Both the position numbers and the translations under genes were made by a program. Of a DNA stretch of 64,000 nucleotides, positions 16,915 through 25,175 are shown piece after piece. The first letter of the stretch is position 1; every line of letters begins with the position of its first letter. The notes under the pieces were generated by a model, which saw only the letters and a list, made by a program, of their open reading frames with translations, ran no database searches and was not told the origin of the DNA. The DNA is from Clostridia bacterium (GTDB taxonomy: Bacteria > Bacillota > Clostridia > Oscillospirales > Acutalibacteraceae), in assembly GCA_017465465.1 (NCBI GenBank), contig JAFTWE010000047.1, forward strand, positions 1 to 64,000, written 5' to 3'.

Positions 16915-18681
16915 ATGGACCCTATAAAGGTTGACTTTTCTTCAAACAACAATGACAGGGGCTCTTCCAAGAGCAAGGTAATTATTCCCCCTGAAAAAAA
17001 GGCACTTAAAATTGTTATTAACATCATCATCACTTTGATTGCAGGCGCAATCGGTTATTATTTCTATCTTCCCGCTTTCAACTTTAAAGCAATAGAAATG
17101 TATATTTTCCTGGGCGCTGTTCTTGCATTTTACTGCGCTGTGAATTACATCACCTCAGGTGCGCTCAAAACTCCCGACTATGCCCCTTATGCCAAAAAGA
17201 GCGCAAGAATCCCGTTGATTTTAATCGGCGTTCTTGTTGCGGTTGTTGCAGTGGGATTTATCATTTCTTCAACTGTTTTCAGAGCTAAGGATTACAGCGA
17301 AATTATTGATGTTAAGGGCGGCAACTTTGTTCAGGAGGTTGCAGATTCATCTGACGATTCTTTTGCAACTGTTCCGAGAATTGACCTTGACACCACAGCC
17401 GTTATGGCTCAGAAGGCATTGAGCGGACTTTCAGAATTGGGTTATGTTTCTCAGTTTACCGTTCAGCCCTCATATAATCAGATTAACTACCGCGATGTTC
17501 CCGTAAGAGTTGCAACTTTGCAGTATTCAAACATCATCAAGTGGTTTACCAACCGTGATAACAGAATTCCTGCCTACATTATGATTGACTCTATCACTCA
17601 GAAGAGCGAGCTTGTTACCGTTGAGGGCGGCATTCAGTATTCAACCGCTGACCACTTCTCTCACAATGTTAAAAGACATCTTCGTTTTGAATATCCGTCA
17701 TATATGTTTGCAACACCAACCTTTGAGGTTGACGATGAGGGCAATGCTTATTGGATTACTGCCCGCCTTGATAAAACAATCGGCCTCTTCGGCGGAACTG
17801 ATGTTATCGGCGCAGTTATCTGCAACGCGGTAACAGGCGAGTGCATTTCTTACACAATGGACGAAATCAGAAATGACAACGCCCTTTCATGGATTGACTG
17901 TGTATATTCAGACGACCTTCTCATTGAGCAGTATAATTACCACGGCCTTTACGGCGGCGGCTTCTGGAACTCAATTCTCGGCCAGAAAGACACTTATGTT
18001 ACCACCGAGGGCTCAAGCTACCTTGCAATGAACGATGACGTTTACCTTTACACAGGCGTTACATCACTCACAAGTGACGAATCTCTCACAGGCTTCGCAC
18101 TTATCAATATGCGCACAAAAGATGCAAAATACTATGTAATTTCAGGTGCTAAAGAAAGTTCTGCAGAAACATCTGCCGAAGGTCTTGTTCAGCAGTATGA
18201 ATATGACGCATCATTCCCTCTTCTTCTCAATGTTGACGGCGAGCCCACTTACTTTATGTCACTTAAGGATTCAAGTGACCTTGTAAAAATGTATGCTCTT
18301 GTAAATGTTGGTCAGTATTCAATCGGTGCTGTGGGTACATCACTTACAGAGTGTATTGAAAACTACCTTAAGGAGCTTTCAAAGAATGGCATCAAGCTTG
18401 ATGTTTCAACCGATAACATCACAGAAGACACCGACTCTCAGGGCGGAAGCGATGCACCCGTTGTTCAGAAAGCAGAGGTAACAGGCAAAATCACCGACAT
18501 CAGAACAGCAGTTATCGGCGGTGAAAGCGTTTACTACTTCAAGCTGGACACACAGGAAAGCTATTATTCAGTTAAAGCAAGCGATGCAGAAAAGGTTATC
18601 ATCTTCAATAAGGGTGACACAGTAACCTTTACCGTTGACAAAAACGAGGGCGCAATAATTCCCGTTGAAAAAGTAAAATAA
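16915..18681 (+). CDS. Unknown large membrane-anchored protein
   Basis: A 588-residue protein with three hydrophobic segments (about residues 35-55, 63-83 and 100-125) and a long C-terminal soluble region, probably outside the cell. The last about 75 residues (VTGKITDIRTAVIGGESVYYFK) look like a small OB-like beta barrel. The ATG at 16915 is chosen because AAGGAG lies eight bases upstream; an ATG at 16888 would start inside the promoter's -10. I cannot name the family. The hairpin array that starts 17 bases after the stop could end or stabilise its mRNA. Confidence 0.8.
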   Translation: MDPIKVDFSSNNNDRGSSKSKVIIPPEKKALKIVINIIITLIAGAIGYYFYLPAFNFKAIEMYIFLGAVLAFYCAVNYITSGALKTPDYAPYAKKSARIPLILIGVLVAVVAVGFIISSTVFRAKDYSEIIDVKGGNFVQEVADSSDDSFATVPRIDLDTTAVMAQKALSGLSELGYVSQFTVQPSYNQINYRDVPVRVATLQYSNIIKWFTNRDNRIPAYIMIDSITQKSELVTVEGGIQYSTADHFSHNVKRHLRFEYPSYMFATPTFEVDDEGNAYWITARLDKTIGLFGGTDVIGAVICNAVTGECISYTMDEIRNDNALSWIDCVYSDDLLIEQYNYHGLYGGGFWNSILGQKDTYVTTEGSSYLAMNDDVYLYTGVTSLTSDESLTGFALINMRTKDAKYYVISGAKESSAETSAEGLVQQYEYDASFPLLLNVDGEPTYFMSLKDSSDLVKMYALVNVGQYSIGAVGTSLTECIENYLKELSKNGIKLDVSTDNITEDTDSQGGSDAPVVQKAEVTGKITDIRTAVIGGESVYYFKLDTQESYYSVKASDAEKVIIFNKGDTVTFTVDKNEGAIIPVEKVK

Positions 18682-18697
18682 AAAACGAATCTCCATA

Positions 18698-18897
18698 GCC
18701 GAGTGTTCGTAAGGACACTCGGCAGTTTTATTCGCCTTGCGGCGAGTTATATTGCTTCGCAGTTATATAATGCTCCGCATTGTGTTATTGTCCTTCGGAC
18801 AGTTTTATGCGAATAAAATAACACTGAAGCCGCAAGGCTTCAATATCACTTTTGATTTATCAAAAATATAACTGCAAATTTTAATTTGCAATATCAC
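18698..18897. repeat. Array of eight small hairpins separated by 7-nt AT-rich spacers
   Basis: This occupies most of the 364-base gap between 18681 and 19046. Hairpins, by stem positions: 18698-18723 (9 bp), 18732-18745, 18753-18761 (3 bp only), 18769-18781, 18789-18801, 18825-18842, 18850-18865 and 18873-18890. The loops and stem sequences differ, but the linkers are almost constant. In the left half they read GTTATAT, GTGTTAT or GTTTTAT; in the right half ATAACAC, ATATCAC or ATATAAC, the reverse complements. The two halves can therefore pair with each other around a centre near 18809-18814, with the hairpins as side branches. The first hairpin may serve as terminator of the upstream gene. 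The remainder, 18898-19045, holds only the promoter of the next gene. Confidence 0.8.
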
Positions 18898-18996
18898 TTA
18901 TACATACATACCGAAGAGAACCTGTTTTCAGAACGGCATTGTCGTGATTTTTTGTATTTGTTAGTATTTTTTTGTTATTTGATTAATTGCTATTTG

Positions 18997-19025
18997 TTGA
19001 AAAATTAAACAGATTGTGATAATAT
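18997..19025 (+). promoter_or_regulatory. Sigma-A-like promoter for the small EF-Tu-like gene
   Basis: TTGAAA (18997-19002) is followed after 17 bases by TAATAT (19020-19025), 21 bases before the start codon. Confidence 0.5.
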
Positions 19026-19045
19026 TAAAATGAAAGGGTGATTAT

Positions 19046-19375
19046 ATGAATGAGATAAAAACTCTTTATGAGCAAGAGCCTGATGTTGAAGTTTTGTTTG
19101 AGTTTAATGGCACAAGAAAAACTCCTGCAGCTGATGGCTATCGACCTCATCATTTGATAACTGATAATTATCTGACTACGGGAGTCCATCATTATTATGA
19201 GGTTGCAACGGTTTTGCCTGACGGTACTGCAAAAGGCACAATCACATTTATCACCCCTGAAGCATATCCGCATTGCTTGTGGATAGGTAAAAGGATTAAT
19301 ATTCAGGAAGGCAAAAAGATCGTTGGATATGCAACTATTTTAAAAATTTATAATTCTCTTTTAGCAATGGAATAA
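19046..19375 (+). CDS. Small protein resembling an elongation-factor-Tu beta-barrel domain
   Basis: A 109-residue soluble protein. The C-terminal part, GTITFITPEAYPHCLWIGKRI followed by IQEGKKIVGYATI, resembles the last beta-barrel of EF-Tu-like proteins, where a similar glycine-rich turn closes the barrel. There is no GTPase domain, so it cannot be a translation factor. The ribosome-binding site is GAAAGGGTG. It is more AT-rich than its neighbours and sits among repeats, which suggests transfer. The function is unknown, and the fold resemblance is by eye only. Confidence 0.7.
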   Translation: MNEIKTLYEQEPDVEVLFEFNGTRKTPAADGYRPHHLITDNYLTTGVHHYYEVATVLPDGTAKGTITFITPEAYPHCLWIGKRINIQEGKKIVGYATILKIYNSLLAME

Positions 19376-19385
19376 TTATATCAAC

Positions 19386-19420
19386 AACTGCAACCATTAA
19401 TTTAAAATGGTGGCAGTTTT
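19386..19420 (+). terminator. Terminator after the EF-Tu-like gene
   Basis: AACTGC-A-ACCATT (19386-19398) pairs with AATGGT-G-GCAGTT (19406-19418), with one internal mismatch, followed by TT. It is the first item in the 406-base gene-free stretch 19376-19781. Confidence 0.7.
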
Positions 19421-19482
19421 CTCTATTCATACCACTTTATCCAAGCACACCACAATTATTCTCAAAGTATATAACCCACTAT

Positions 19483-19513
19483 GACACTTTCAAGCTGAAA
19501 GTGTCTGTTTTTT
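19483..19513 (+). terminator. Second intrinsic terminator-like hairpin
   Basis: GACACTTTCA (19483-19492) pairs with TGAAAGTGTC (19496-19505), and TG plus seven T follow. A further hairpin, ATCGGGAAG/CTTCCCGAT, lies at about 19522-19553. No gene ends directly upstream, so these may be remnants or RNA 3' ends. Confidence 0.6.
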
Positions 19514-19641
19514 TGTAAAAAATCGGGAAGCACTTTTTGAAGCACTTCCCGATAGTATTCTTTTTTCTGTCCTTAGCAACCCCGCGCTATTAAGGCGGTT
19601 GCTTTAATGGAGATTTTTTGCGAAAAAGATAAGTTTTATCA

Positions 19642-19764
19642 GCCTCCCCTTGTCAGGGGAGGTGGGTTTTGCTTTGCAAAACCCGGAGGGGTAGTCAGGT
19701 TTGAGGTATCTCTCCCTCAGTCTTTTTGCTACGCAAAAATCCAGCTCCCTCATCAGAGGGAGCC
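19642..19764. repeat. Palindromic two-armed element, copy 1
   Basis: The left arm 19642-19695 has the CTCCCC/GGGGAG hairpin, then the TTTTGCTTTGCAAAA hairpin, then GGAGGGG. The right arm 19712-19764 is its reverse-complement counterpart (CTCCCTCAGTC, a TTTTTGC/GCAAAAA hairpin, CTCCCT/AGGGAG). Only 16 bases separate the arms. The element ends 17 bases before the stop of the leftward zinc-ribbon gene. It belongs to the same family as the copies at 20300, 21009, 31541 and 43186. Confidence 0.75.
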
Positions 19765-19781
19765 TTAAAAAGTTCTTAATT

Positions 19782-20138
19782 TTACAGATACATATCGTCG
19801 TACATTTCGTACTCGTAAGCATCCTCAAGAATTTCGTCGCCTGCGCTCATAAAGAAAAAAGTGCTCAGTGCTGAAAAAGCGATTGAGAAAATTACTCCTA
19901 AAATAACGCTCACAAGAGCGCCTTTGCCGCAGGACTTTGCTTTGAGTGGTGTTTTATCTTTCCAGATAAGATAAAGAATAAGACCTGCAACGGGAACAAG
20001 AAAACCGAGAAATGCCCAGCCGAAGCTCTTTTTGTCTTCCTCGGCAGGAGCAACCTGTGTTTCACAGCTGCAGCCGCAGCCGGGGCAGATAACAGCCTCA
20101 TCAAGAAGCTCTTTACCGCATTTGGTACAATATTTCAT
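19782..20138 (-). CDS. Zinc-ribbon small membrane protein
   Basis: A 118-residue protein. An N-terminal zinc ribbon (CTKCGKELLDEAVICPGCGC, Cys4) is followed by two membrane helices (about residues 38-58 and 70-95) and an acidic, tyrosine-rich tail (EDAYEYEMYDDMY). The type is common in Clostridia and its function is unknown. It starts at 20138 behind AAAGGAGGATG. It is related in plan, though not closely in sequence, to the tandem family at 47.9-50.2 kb. Confidence 0.82.
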   Translation of the reverse strand: MKYCTKCGKELLDEAVICPGCGCSCETQVAPAEEDKKSFGWAFLGFLVPVAGLILYLIWKDKTPLKAKSCGKGALVSVILGVIFSIAFSALSTFFFMSAGDEILEDAYEYEMYDDMYL

Positions 20139-20299
20139 ATTACATCCTCCTTTATTATGTTAATCCCATTCTAAAGTAAAATACGAAATTTGTCAACAAG
20201 TAATATTTTCTGCGAATTTTAAAAAGTAAATTCGCACAGTATAAATCCCCTTGAATTACAGATAATAACATCACAAAATCAAAAATTACGCGAAATAAT

Positions 20300-20433
20300 G
20301 CCTCCCTCGCCTTAGAGGGAGGGGGACCGCGACAGCGGTGGAGGGATTGTCCGCAGGACGAAATGATGCAAAGCAGCATTTATCCCCCAGTCATTTTCTT
20401 CGAAAATGCCAGCCCCCTTTAGGCAAGGGGGCC
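20300..20433. repeat. Palindromic two-armed element, copy 2
   Basis: Left arm 20300-20349: CTCCCT/AGGGAG hairpin, ACCGC/GCGGT hairpin, GGAGGGATTG. Right arm to 20433: CCCCCAGTC, a CATTTTC/GAAAATG hairpin, then CCCCCTT/AAGGGGG. About 30 bases lie between the arms. It accounts for most of the 332-base gap between the zinc-ribbon gene and spoVT and lies 37 bases upstream of the spoVT start, so it is in the spoVT leader or promoter region. Confidence 0.7.
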
Positions 20434-20470
20434 TTTATGCGGTGTAACATCAGAAGGAGATTTATATAGT

Positions 20471-21004
20471 ATGAAAGCAACAGGTATTGTGAGAAGAATA
20501 GATGATTTGGGAAGGGTGGTTATTCCCAAAGAAATTCGCAGAACAATGCACATAAAAGAGGGTGCGCCTCTTGAAATTTTTACCGACACTCAGGGCGGTG
20601 TGATTTTTAAAAAATATTCCCCTGTAGGTGAATTGACCGACACCACCGACCAATATTGCGAGGTGCTCAACCGCAGTGTTTCAATGCCCGTTCTCATTTG
20701 TGACAGGGACCACGTTATTTCTGTTTCAGGTGCGCCTAAGCGTGAATTTGCCGAGCGCAGAATCAGCGAAGCCCTTGAAGATTTAATGGAAAGCCGTTCA
20801 CCCTTTTTGAAAGAGGGCGGCGAACAGCTTATGCCCATTGAGGGATTAACCCATCAGGCTGATGTTGCTGTGCCTATTATTTCAAGCGGTGATATTCTCG
20901 GCGCTGTGGTGCTTCTTGCGGCAGAAAATGTCCGCCCCACTCAGACCGAGCTTAAGCTGGCTCAGGTTGCCGCATCATTCCTCGGCAAGCAGATGGAAGA
21001 TTGA
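20471..21004 (+). CDS. spoVT: Stage V sporulation protein T, AbrB-family regulator
   Basis: A DNA-binding transition-state regulator of forespore gene expression. The N-terminal AbrB/SpoVT swapped-hairpin domain (MKATGIVRRIDDLGRVVIPK, then EIRRTM) covers residues 1-50, and a GAF-like domain covers about 55-177. The 177-residue length matches the B. subtilis protein (178 residues), which also starts MKATGIVRRIDDLGRVVIPK. Its presence implies a sporulation programme. The ribosome-binding site AGAAGGAGA is somewhat far from the ATG (about 11 bases). Confidence 0.95.
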   Translation: MKATGIVRRIDDLGRVVIPKEIRRTMHIKEGAPLEIFTDTQGGVIFKKYSPVGELTDTTDQYCEVLNRSVSMPVLICDRDHVISVSGAPKREFAERRISEALEDLMESRSPFLKEGGEQLMPIEGLTHQADVAVPIISSGDILGAVVLLAAENVRPTQTELKLAQVAASFLGKQMED

Positions 21005-21008
21005 TTGC

Positions 21009-21143
21009 GGCTCCCTTGTGTAAAGGGAGCTGGATTTTTGCGCAGCAAAAAGACTGAGGGATTGCTGACGAAATTCTTGGTTTTAAACCTTTTTTGAATC
21101 CACCCACCGCTTCGCGGTCCCCCCTCTTTTAGGCAAGGAGGGC
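21009..21143. repeat. Palindromic two-armed element, copy 3
   Basis: The left arm starts four bases after the spoVT stop: GGCTCCCTTGTGTAAAGGGAG hairpin (21009-21029), then the TTTTTGCGCAGCAAAAA hairpin and GACTGAGGGATTG. The right arm ends at 21143 with the CCTC...GAGG hairpin and an ACCGCTTCGCGGT hairpin. It could terminate spoVT transcription. Confidence 0.75.
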
Positions 21144-21179
21144 AGTTGGCTACGACAATAATTGTAAAGATAAAACAAA

Positions 21180-21204
21180 AAGCACCGAGCCAAACTCGGT
21201 GCTT
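21180..21204 (-). terminator. Terminator for the leftward operon ending at 21209
   Basis: AAGCACCGAG (21180-21189), loop CCAAA, CTCGGTGCTT (21195-21204). Read leftward, a T-run follows. Confidence 0.8.
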
Positions 21205-21208
21205 AATT

Positions 21209-21766
21209 TTAATATTGAAAATCACATTCATCAATAAGCTTTTTGATATGTTCGGTTGAGTTGAGGTAAATCTTTTTGCCGAGAGAAACGATTGCTTCGT
21301 CATTTTTAACTGAGCACATTTTTGCAAACTCCTTGCCGATTGCTTCTGCTCTGTCGGTTCCCTTTTTCAGCGCAAGGCGGTAAAAGGTGAATGCCGCACC
21401 GTCGGCAATGTTTTTGTAATAGCCGTTTTCACTTTCTTTAAGGCTGTCATACATAGCGTTGCGAACAAGGTTTGAAAGAATCTGCTCGTCAACACATTCT
21501 CTTGTTACTCTGCCGCAAAGGAAGGTGATGAGCACTCTTGCCTGATACAAAAATTCGGCGGGGAGCTTGTCTTCTTCGCGCAAAATTCCAAGCACCTCAT
21601 CAGTTGGCTTCAATGAGGCGAATTTTTTGCCTAATTCCTGAGCTTTTTTAGTGTTGCCGTTGGCCTTGTGAAAGTCAATATCCTTAACAAGACCGTCAAA
21701 CTCTACGGCTTCAATATCAGATTTTTTTTGATAGATTTTAATATCACCGTCAAAATCAGATTTCAT
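21209..21766 (-). CDS. Unknown soluble alpha-helical protein
   Basis: A 185-residue, probably all-helical cytosolic protein without membrane segments. It has charged helices (KKAQELGKKFASLKP) and a Cys-containing middle (LITFLCGRVTRECVDEQ). I do not recognise it. It starts 12 bases after the PHP phosphoesterase gene and shares its transcript. Confidence 0.75.
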   Translation of the reverse strand: MKSDFDGDIKIYQKKSDIEAVEFDGLVKDIDFHKANGNTKKAQELGKKFASLKPTDEVLGILREEDKLPAEFLYQARVLITFLCGRVTRECVDEQILSNLVRNAMYDSLKESENGYYKNIADGAAFTFYRLALKKGTDRAEAIGKEFAKMCSVKNDEAIVSLGKKIYLNSTEHIKKLIDECDFQY

Positions 21767-21778
21767 TTCAGTATCCTC

Positions 21779-22645
21779 TTATTTATCTGCGTTTTCTGCG
21801 GCCTTTTGCTTGCGTTTGAGCTTGGCTTTGTAGCCGTTGAGCTCAGAGAGCTGCTTGTCAGGGGTCTGATAAGAGCCGAGAGTAACACATTTTTTGTTAA
21901 ATCTGCCGCGGAAGTTACTGCCGCCAACAGATAAAAGCTTATTCTTTTTAGCGAATGCGGTTAAATATTCAACCTGCTCGTCCGTATGCTCGGGGCACCA
22001 TACCTCAACGCCGTCAAGTCCGTCTTTGTTGAGGCGGTCAAGAATTTCAAAAGAAGAATAATCACCCGGGTGGGCAAGAACGGCAATACCGCCTGCCTCG
22101 TGAATGGCGTCGATAACAGTTTTAGCGTCTTCAAACTTTGGCTTTACAAGGAAAGGATGCTCCTCGCCGCCGAAAAGCTCTTCATAAAGCTCACCGCAGA
22201 TTTCGGTGGTCATACCGCTTTCAAGCAAAGCCGCCATAATGTGAGTGGTGTAAATATTGGTTGAGCCCTGAGCACAGCTCAGAACAAGGTTGGGAGTAAT
22301 GGGATATTTCTGTGCAACCTTAAGCATCATATATTGAGCCGCTTTTTTGCGGGCAACAAGGTTTCTGTGGCAAAGACCTTCAAGTCTGTCGGGAGCGTCA
22401 CACAAATAGCAAAGAATGTTAAGCTCCTCGCCTGTAACGCTGTCGGTAGCTGAAATCTCAACGCCGGGGATAACCGTAACGCCTCTGCGCTCACCTATGA
22501 TTTTGGCTCTGACGGTGCCTGCCATACAGTCAATATCTGTAACCGCAATGGTAGAAAGACCTCTCTTTTCGGCAAGAGTGATAATATCCTCAATGCCCAT
22601 AGAACCGTCGGATAATTTGGTGTGACAATGTAAATCAGCTGACAA
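21779..22645 (-). CDS. PHP-domain phosphoesterase
   Basis: A metal-dependent phosphoesterase of the polymerase-and-histidinol-phosphatase superfamily, similar in plan to TrpH/RNase AM. DLHCHTKLSDG (residues 4-14) is motif I, followed by AVTDID, GVEIS, VLAHPGDY and a late GGSNFRG where many relatives have GSDFH. That leaves the last motif altered (Ser-Asn for Ser-Asp, no His), so activity is likely but should not be assumed. The start is a TTG at 22645 with AAGGAGGGA upstream. Substrates of relatives include 5' nucleotides of RNA and 3',5'-bisphosphonucleotides. Confidence 0.85.
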   Translation of the reverse strand: MSADLHCHTKLSDGSMGIEDIITLAEKRGLSTIAVTDIDCMAGTVRAKIIGERRGVTVIPGVEISATDSVTGEELNILCYLCDAPDRLEGLCHRNLVARKKAAQYMMLKVAQKYPITPNLVLSCAQGSTNIYTTHIMAALLESGMTTEICGELYEELFGGEEHPFLVKPKFEDAKTVIDAIHEAGGIAVLAHPGDYSSFEILDRLNKDGLDGVEVWCPEHTDEQVEYLTAFAKKNKLLSVGGSNFRGRFNKKCVTLGSYQTPDKQLSELNGYKAKLKRKQKAAENADK

Positions 22646-22724
22646 AAAAATCCCTCCTTGAAGTTGATTTTGCCAATCAGGCTAAAAAATTGCGATATTT
22701 CCCTAAAATATCAACTATACAATA

Positions 22725-22753
22725 ATTATAACATTATATTTTTTGAAATTCAA
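22725..22753 (-). promoter_or_regulatory. Sigma-A promoter for the PHP operon
   Basis: On the minus strand TTGAAT (22748-22753) is followed after 17 bases by TATAAT (22725-22730). Confidence 0.6.
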
Positions 22754-22799
22754 GGGATAAGGAGAGATTTTTTGTCAGATTTGGGGTAAAAATAAGGTG

Positions 22800-23723
22800 T
22801 TAAAACACGCTTTCAATCACTTTTTCGCATCTGTCGGGAGAATAAACCCAGTGGTCAATGTGCTCTGAATCGGTGTAATATTTTATCTTGGGGTTGGGGT
22901 ATTCGGCATCAAATGAGTCTACGATAATCAATTTGATTTTCATTCTTTCGGGCACAATGCTTTTGATATAAACCCCTGCGTGGCTCCCTGCCTGCACACC
23001 CGGAGCATATTCTGCAAGGCCTGCAAGGTTTGGCGCAAGCTCCACAAAAATGCCGTAGTTTTCAATGGAGCGGACAATGCCCGGCACGGTTTCGCCCGGG
23101 GCAAACTCCTTGGCGTTTTGCTCCCAGGTACCCAAAAGCTCCTTGTGGCTGAAGGTGAGCCTGCCCATATCGTCAACGGATTTAACGATTACCTTTATCA
23201 TCTGCCCTGTTGTAAAGCGCACCGACGGGTGAGGAATTCTGGAAACGGAAATGCTGTCTATGGGAAGAAGTCCGTTTATGCCTGCACCGATGTCAAGAAA
23301 GACGCCGAAATTTTCCATGTGGGCAACACGGGCCTTGATAACATCGCCCGGTTTTAACAGGGACACAAAGTTGTCTATGCAATCCTGCTGAACGCTTTTG
23401 CGGGAAAGAATTGCGTATTCTTCACCGTTTGAGTCGCGGTCAAAGCCGATAATTCTGAAAACAACAGGCTTGTTTACCCTTGAAATGAGTGCAATATCAC
23501 GCACCGAGCCTGTGTCGATACCCACTGCACCCTCGTTGTAGGGAATTATGCCGTACATACAGCCTAAATCCACCTTGAGGTTGTGATTTCTGTCGCAAAG
23601 CATAGCTCTGCCTTCAAGGATTGTGCCCAGATAAAACGCCTCGTGAAGCGAAGCGGAGGAGGACATAGCCTGAGTATTTGTTTTTTCTTGGATAAGCTGA
23701 CCTTCGGGTCTGAAAGCTGTCAT
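22800..23723 (-). CDS. S1-domain RNA-binding protein
   Basis: A 307-residue protein built of S1-type OB folds. A degenerate unit lies at about residues 25-110. A clear S1 domain lies at about 115-195 (GDVIKARVAHMENFGVFLDI), and another at about 205-270 (PGIVRSIENYGIFVEL). The order is like a short ribosomal protein S1 or a 30S-associated factor of Clostridia. It probably binds mRNA or ribosomes. The ATG at 23723 has AAAGGTGG upstream; a GTG at 23735 overlaps that site and is rejected. Confidence 0.85.
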   Translation of the reverse strand: MTAFRPEGQLIQEKTNTQAMSSSASLHEAFYLGTILEGRAMLCDRNHNLKVDLGCMYGIIPYNEGAVGIDTGSVRDIALISRVNKPVVFRIIGFDRDSNGEEYAILSRKSVQQDCIDNFVSLLKPGDVIKARVAHMENFGVFLDIGAGINGLLPIDSISVSRIPHPSVRFTTGQMIKVIVKSVDDMGRLTFSHKELLGTWEQNAKEFAPGETVPGIVRSIENYGIFVELAPNLAGLAEYAPGVQAGSHAGVYIKSIVPERMKIKLIIVDSFDAEYPNPKIKYYTDSEHIDHWVYSPDRCEKVIESVF

Positions 23724-23811
23724 AAGTTTTACCACCTTTATTTTAATATGCTGTTTATTTATATGCGCTTATATTATTTTTATATTCTTTGAAAGTATTT
23801 ATAAAAAACGG

Positions 23812-23840
23812 ATGACTTTTAGCTTTGTTTGTGCTATAAT
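23812..23840 (+). promoter_or_regulatory. Sigma-A-like promoter for the DUF951-prfA run
   Basis: ATGACT (23812-23817) is followed after 17 bases by TATAAT (23835-23840). Confidence 0.5.
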
Positions 23841-23871
23841 AAAAAAGATTATAAAGAATGGGGGCGTTTGC

Positions 23872-24060
23872 GTGGATGTAAGAGTTGGCGATAAGCTGAT
23901 AATGAAAAAAAATCACCCCTGCGGAGAAAATATCTTTGATGTGCTGAGAGTCGGTATGGACTTTCGTGTGCGGTGTGCTGGTTGCGGCAGAGAGGTTATG
24001 GTGCCGCGCTCCAAGATTGAAAAAAATATAAAGAAAATTCAGAGAGAGGCTCAGGAGTAG
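23872..24060 (+). CDS. DUF951 family protein
   Basis: A 62-residue protein of the small DUF951 family, widespread in Firmicutes and of unknown function. It begins VDVRVGDKLIMKKNHPCGEN and contains the conserved CAGCGREVMVPRSK, a likely metal- or nucleic-acid-binding Cys pair. The open frame extends further upstream, but the GTG at 23872 after a GGGGG site gives the usual family length. prfA follows 41 bases later. Confidence 0.88.
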   Translation: MDVRVGDKLIMKKNHPCGENIFDVLRVGMDFRVRCAGCGREVMVPRSKIEKNIKKIQREAQE

Positions 24061-24101
24061 CTTGCGCCACATTGCTTATTTTGGAATGAAAGGAAGATTT
24101 T

Positions 24102-25175
24102 ATGCTTGATAAATTAGCCGCCATAGAAGAAAAGTATGAGCAGATTAACGCTCAGCTTTTTGACCCCGATGTTGTTTCGGACATAGAAAAATACAAAAAG
24201 CTTATGCAGGAAACAAAGCATCTGACCCCCATTGTTGAAAAATACCGCGAGCTTAAGAAGGCTCAGAATGATTACAATGAAGCTAAGATGATGCTTGACG
24301 AGGGCGGACTTGATAAGGAATTTAAAGAAATGGCTCAGCTTGAGCTTTCTGAAAATGCCGAGATTATTGAAAAAACTCAGGAGGAGCTTAAAATTCTTCT
24401 TCTTCCCCGCGACCCTAACGATGACAAAAACGTTATTGTTGAAATCCGCGGCGGTGCAGGCGGTGAAGAATCTGCGCTTTTTGCAAATTCACTTTTCAGA
24501 ATGTATTCAATGTATGCCGAGCCGAAGGGCTGGAAAACAGAAATTCTTTCTGCAAACCCAACCGAGCTTGGCGGCTACAAGGAAATCAGCTTTATGATTG
24601 AGGGCGACGGTGCATATTCACGCTTTAAATTTGAAAGCGGTGTTCACCGAGTTCAGCGTGTGCCCGAAACTGAAAGTCAGGGCAGAATTCACACCTCAAC
24701 CGTAACTGTTGCCGTTTTGCCTGAGGCGCAGGATGTTGACATTGAAATTAACCCCGCCGATTTGCAGATTGACACCTTCCGTTCAAGCGGTGCAGGCGGT
24801 CAGCATATTAACAAAACCGAGTCTGCAATCAGAATTACTCACATTCCTACGGGAACAATAGTTGAGTGCCAGGATGAACGCAGTCAGCACAAGAATAAAG
24901 ACAAGGCGATGAAAATTCTCCGTTCAAGAATTCTTGAAGCCGAGCGTGAAAAGCAGAATAACGAAATTGCAGGCGAAAGAAAGGCTCAGGTTGGCACAGG
25001 CGACCGAAGCGAGCGAATCCGCACATACAACTACCCTCAGGGCAGAGTGAGCGACCACAGAATCGGTCTTACCCTTTATAAGCTTGAGGCCTTCCTCAAC
25101 GGCGACCTTGATGAGGTTATTGACGCTCTTATTACTGCCGACACAGCAGAAAAACTGAAAGCTGATTCACAATGA
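24102..25175 (+). CDS. prfA: Peptide chain release factor 1
   Basis: It recognises UAA and UAG stop codons and triggers peptide release. The catalytic GGQ lies at about residues 232-234 inside [15 protein letters not shown]. The 357-residue length is normal. Its 3' end overlaps the start of the TsaC/Sua5-CoaE fusion gene by four bases (ATGA), indicating coupled translation. In many Firmicutes prmC, which methylates this GGQ, lies between prfA and the sua5 gene; here it is absent from the position and from the whole window. Confidence 0.96.
   Translation: MLDKLAAIEEKYEQINAQLFDPDVVSDIEKYKKLMQETKHLTPIVEKYRELKKAQNDYNEAKMMLDEGGLDKEFKEMAQLELSENAEIIEKTQEELKILLLPRDPNDDKNVIVEIRGGAGGEESALFANSLFRMYSMYAEPKGWKTEILSANPTELGGYKEISFMIEGDGAYSRFKFESGVHRVQRVPETESQGRIHTSTVTVAVLPEAQDVDIEINPADLQIDTFRSSGAGGQHINKTESAIRITHIPTGTIVECQDERSQHKNKDKAMKILRSRILEAEREKQNNEIAGERKAQVGTGDRSERIRTYNYPQGRVSDHRIGLTLYKLEAFLNGDLDEVIDALITADTAEKLKADSQ

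Noticed and set aside
18698-18897. CRISPR array
   Set aside because: The units differ in stem sequence and size; only 7-nt linkers are conserved, and no cas gene is present.
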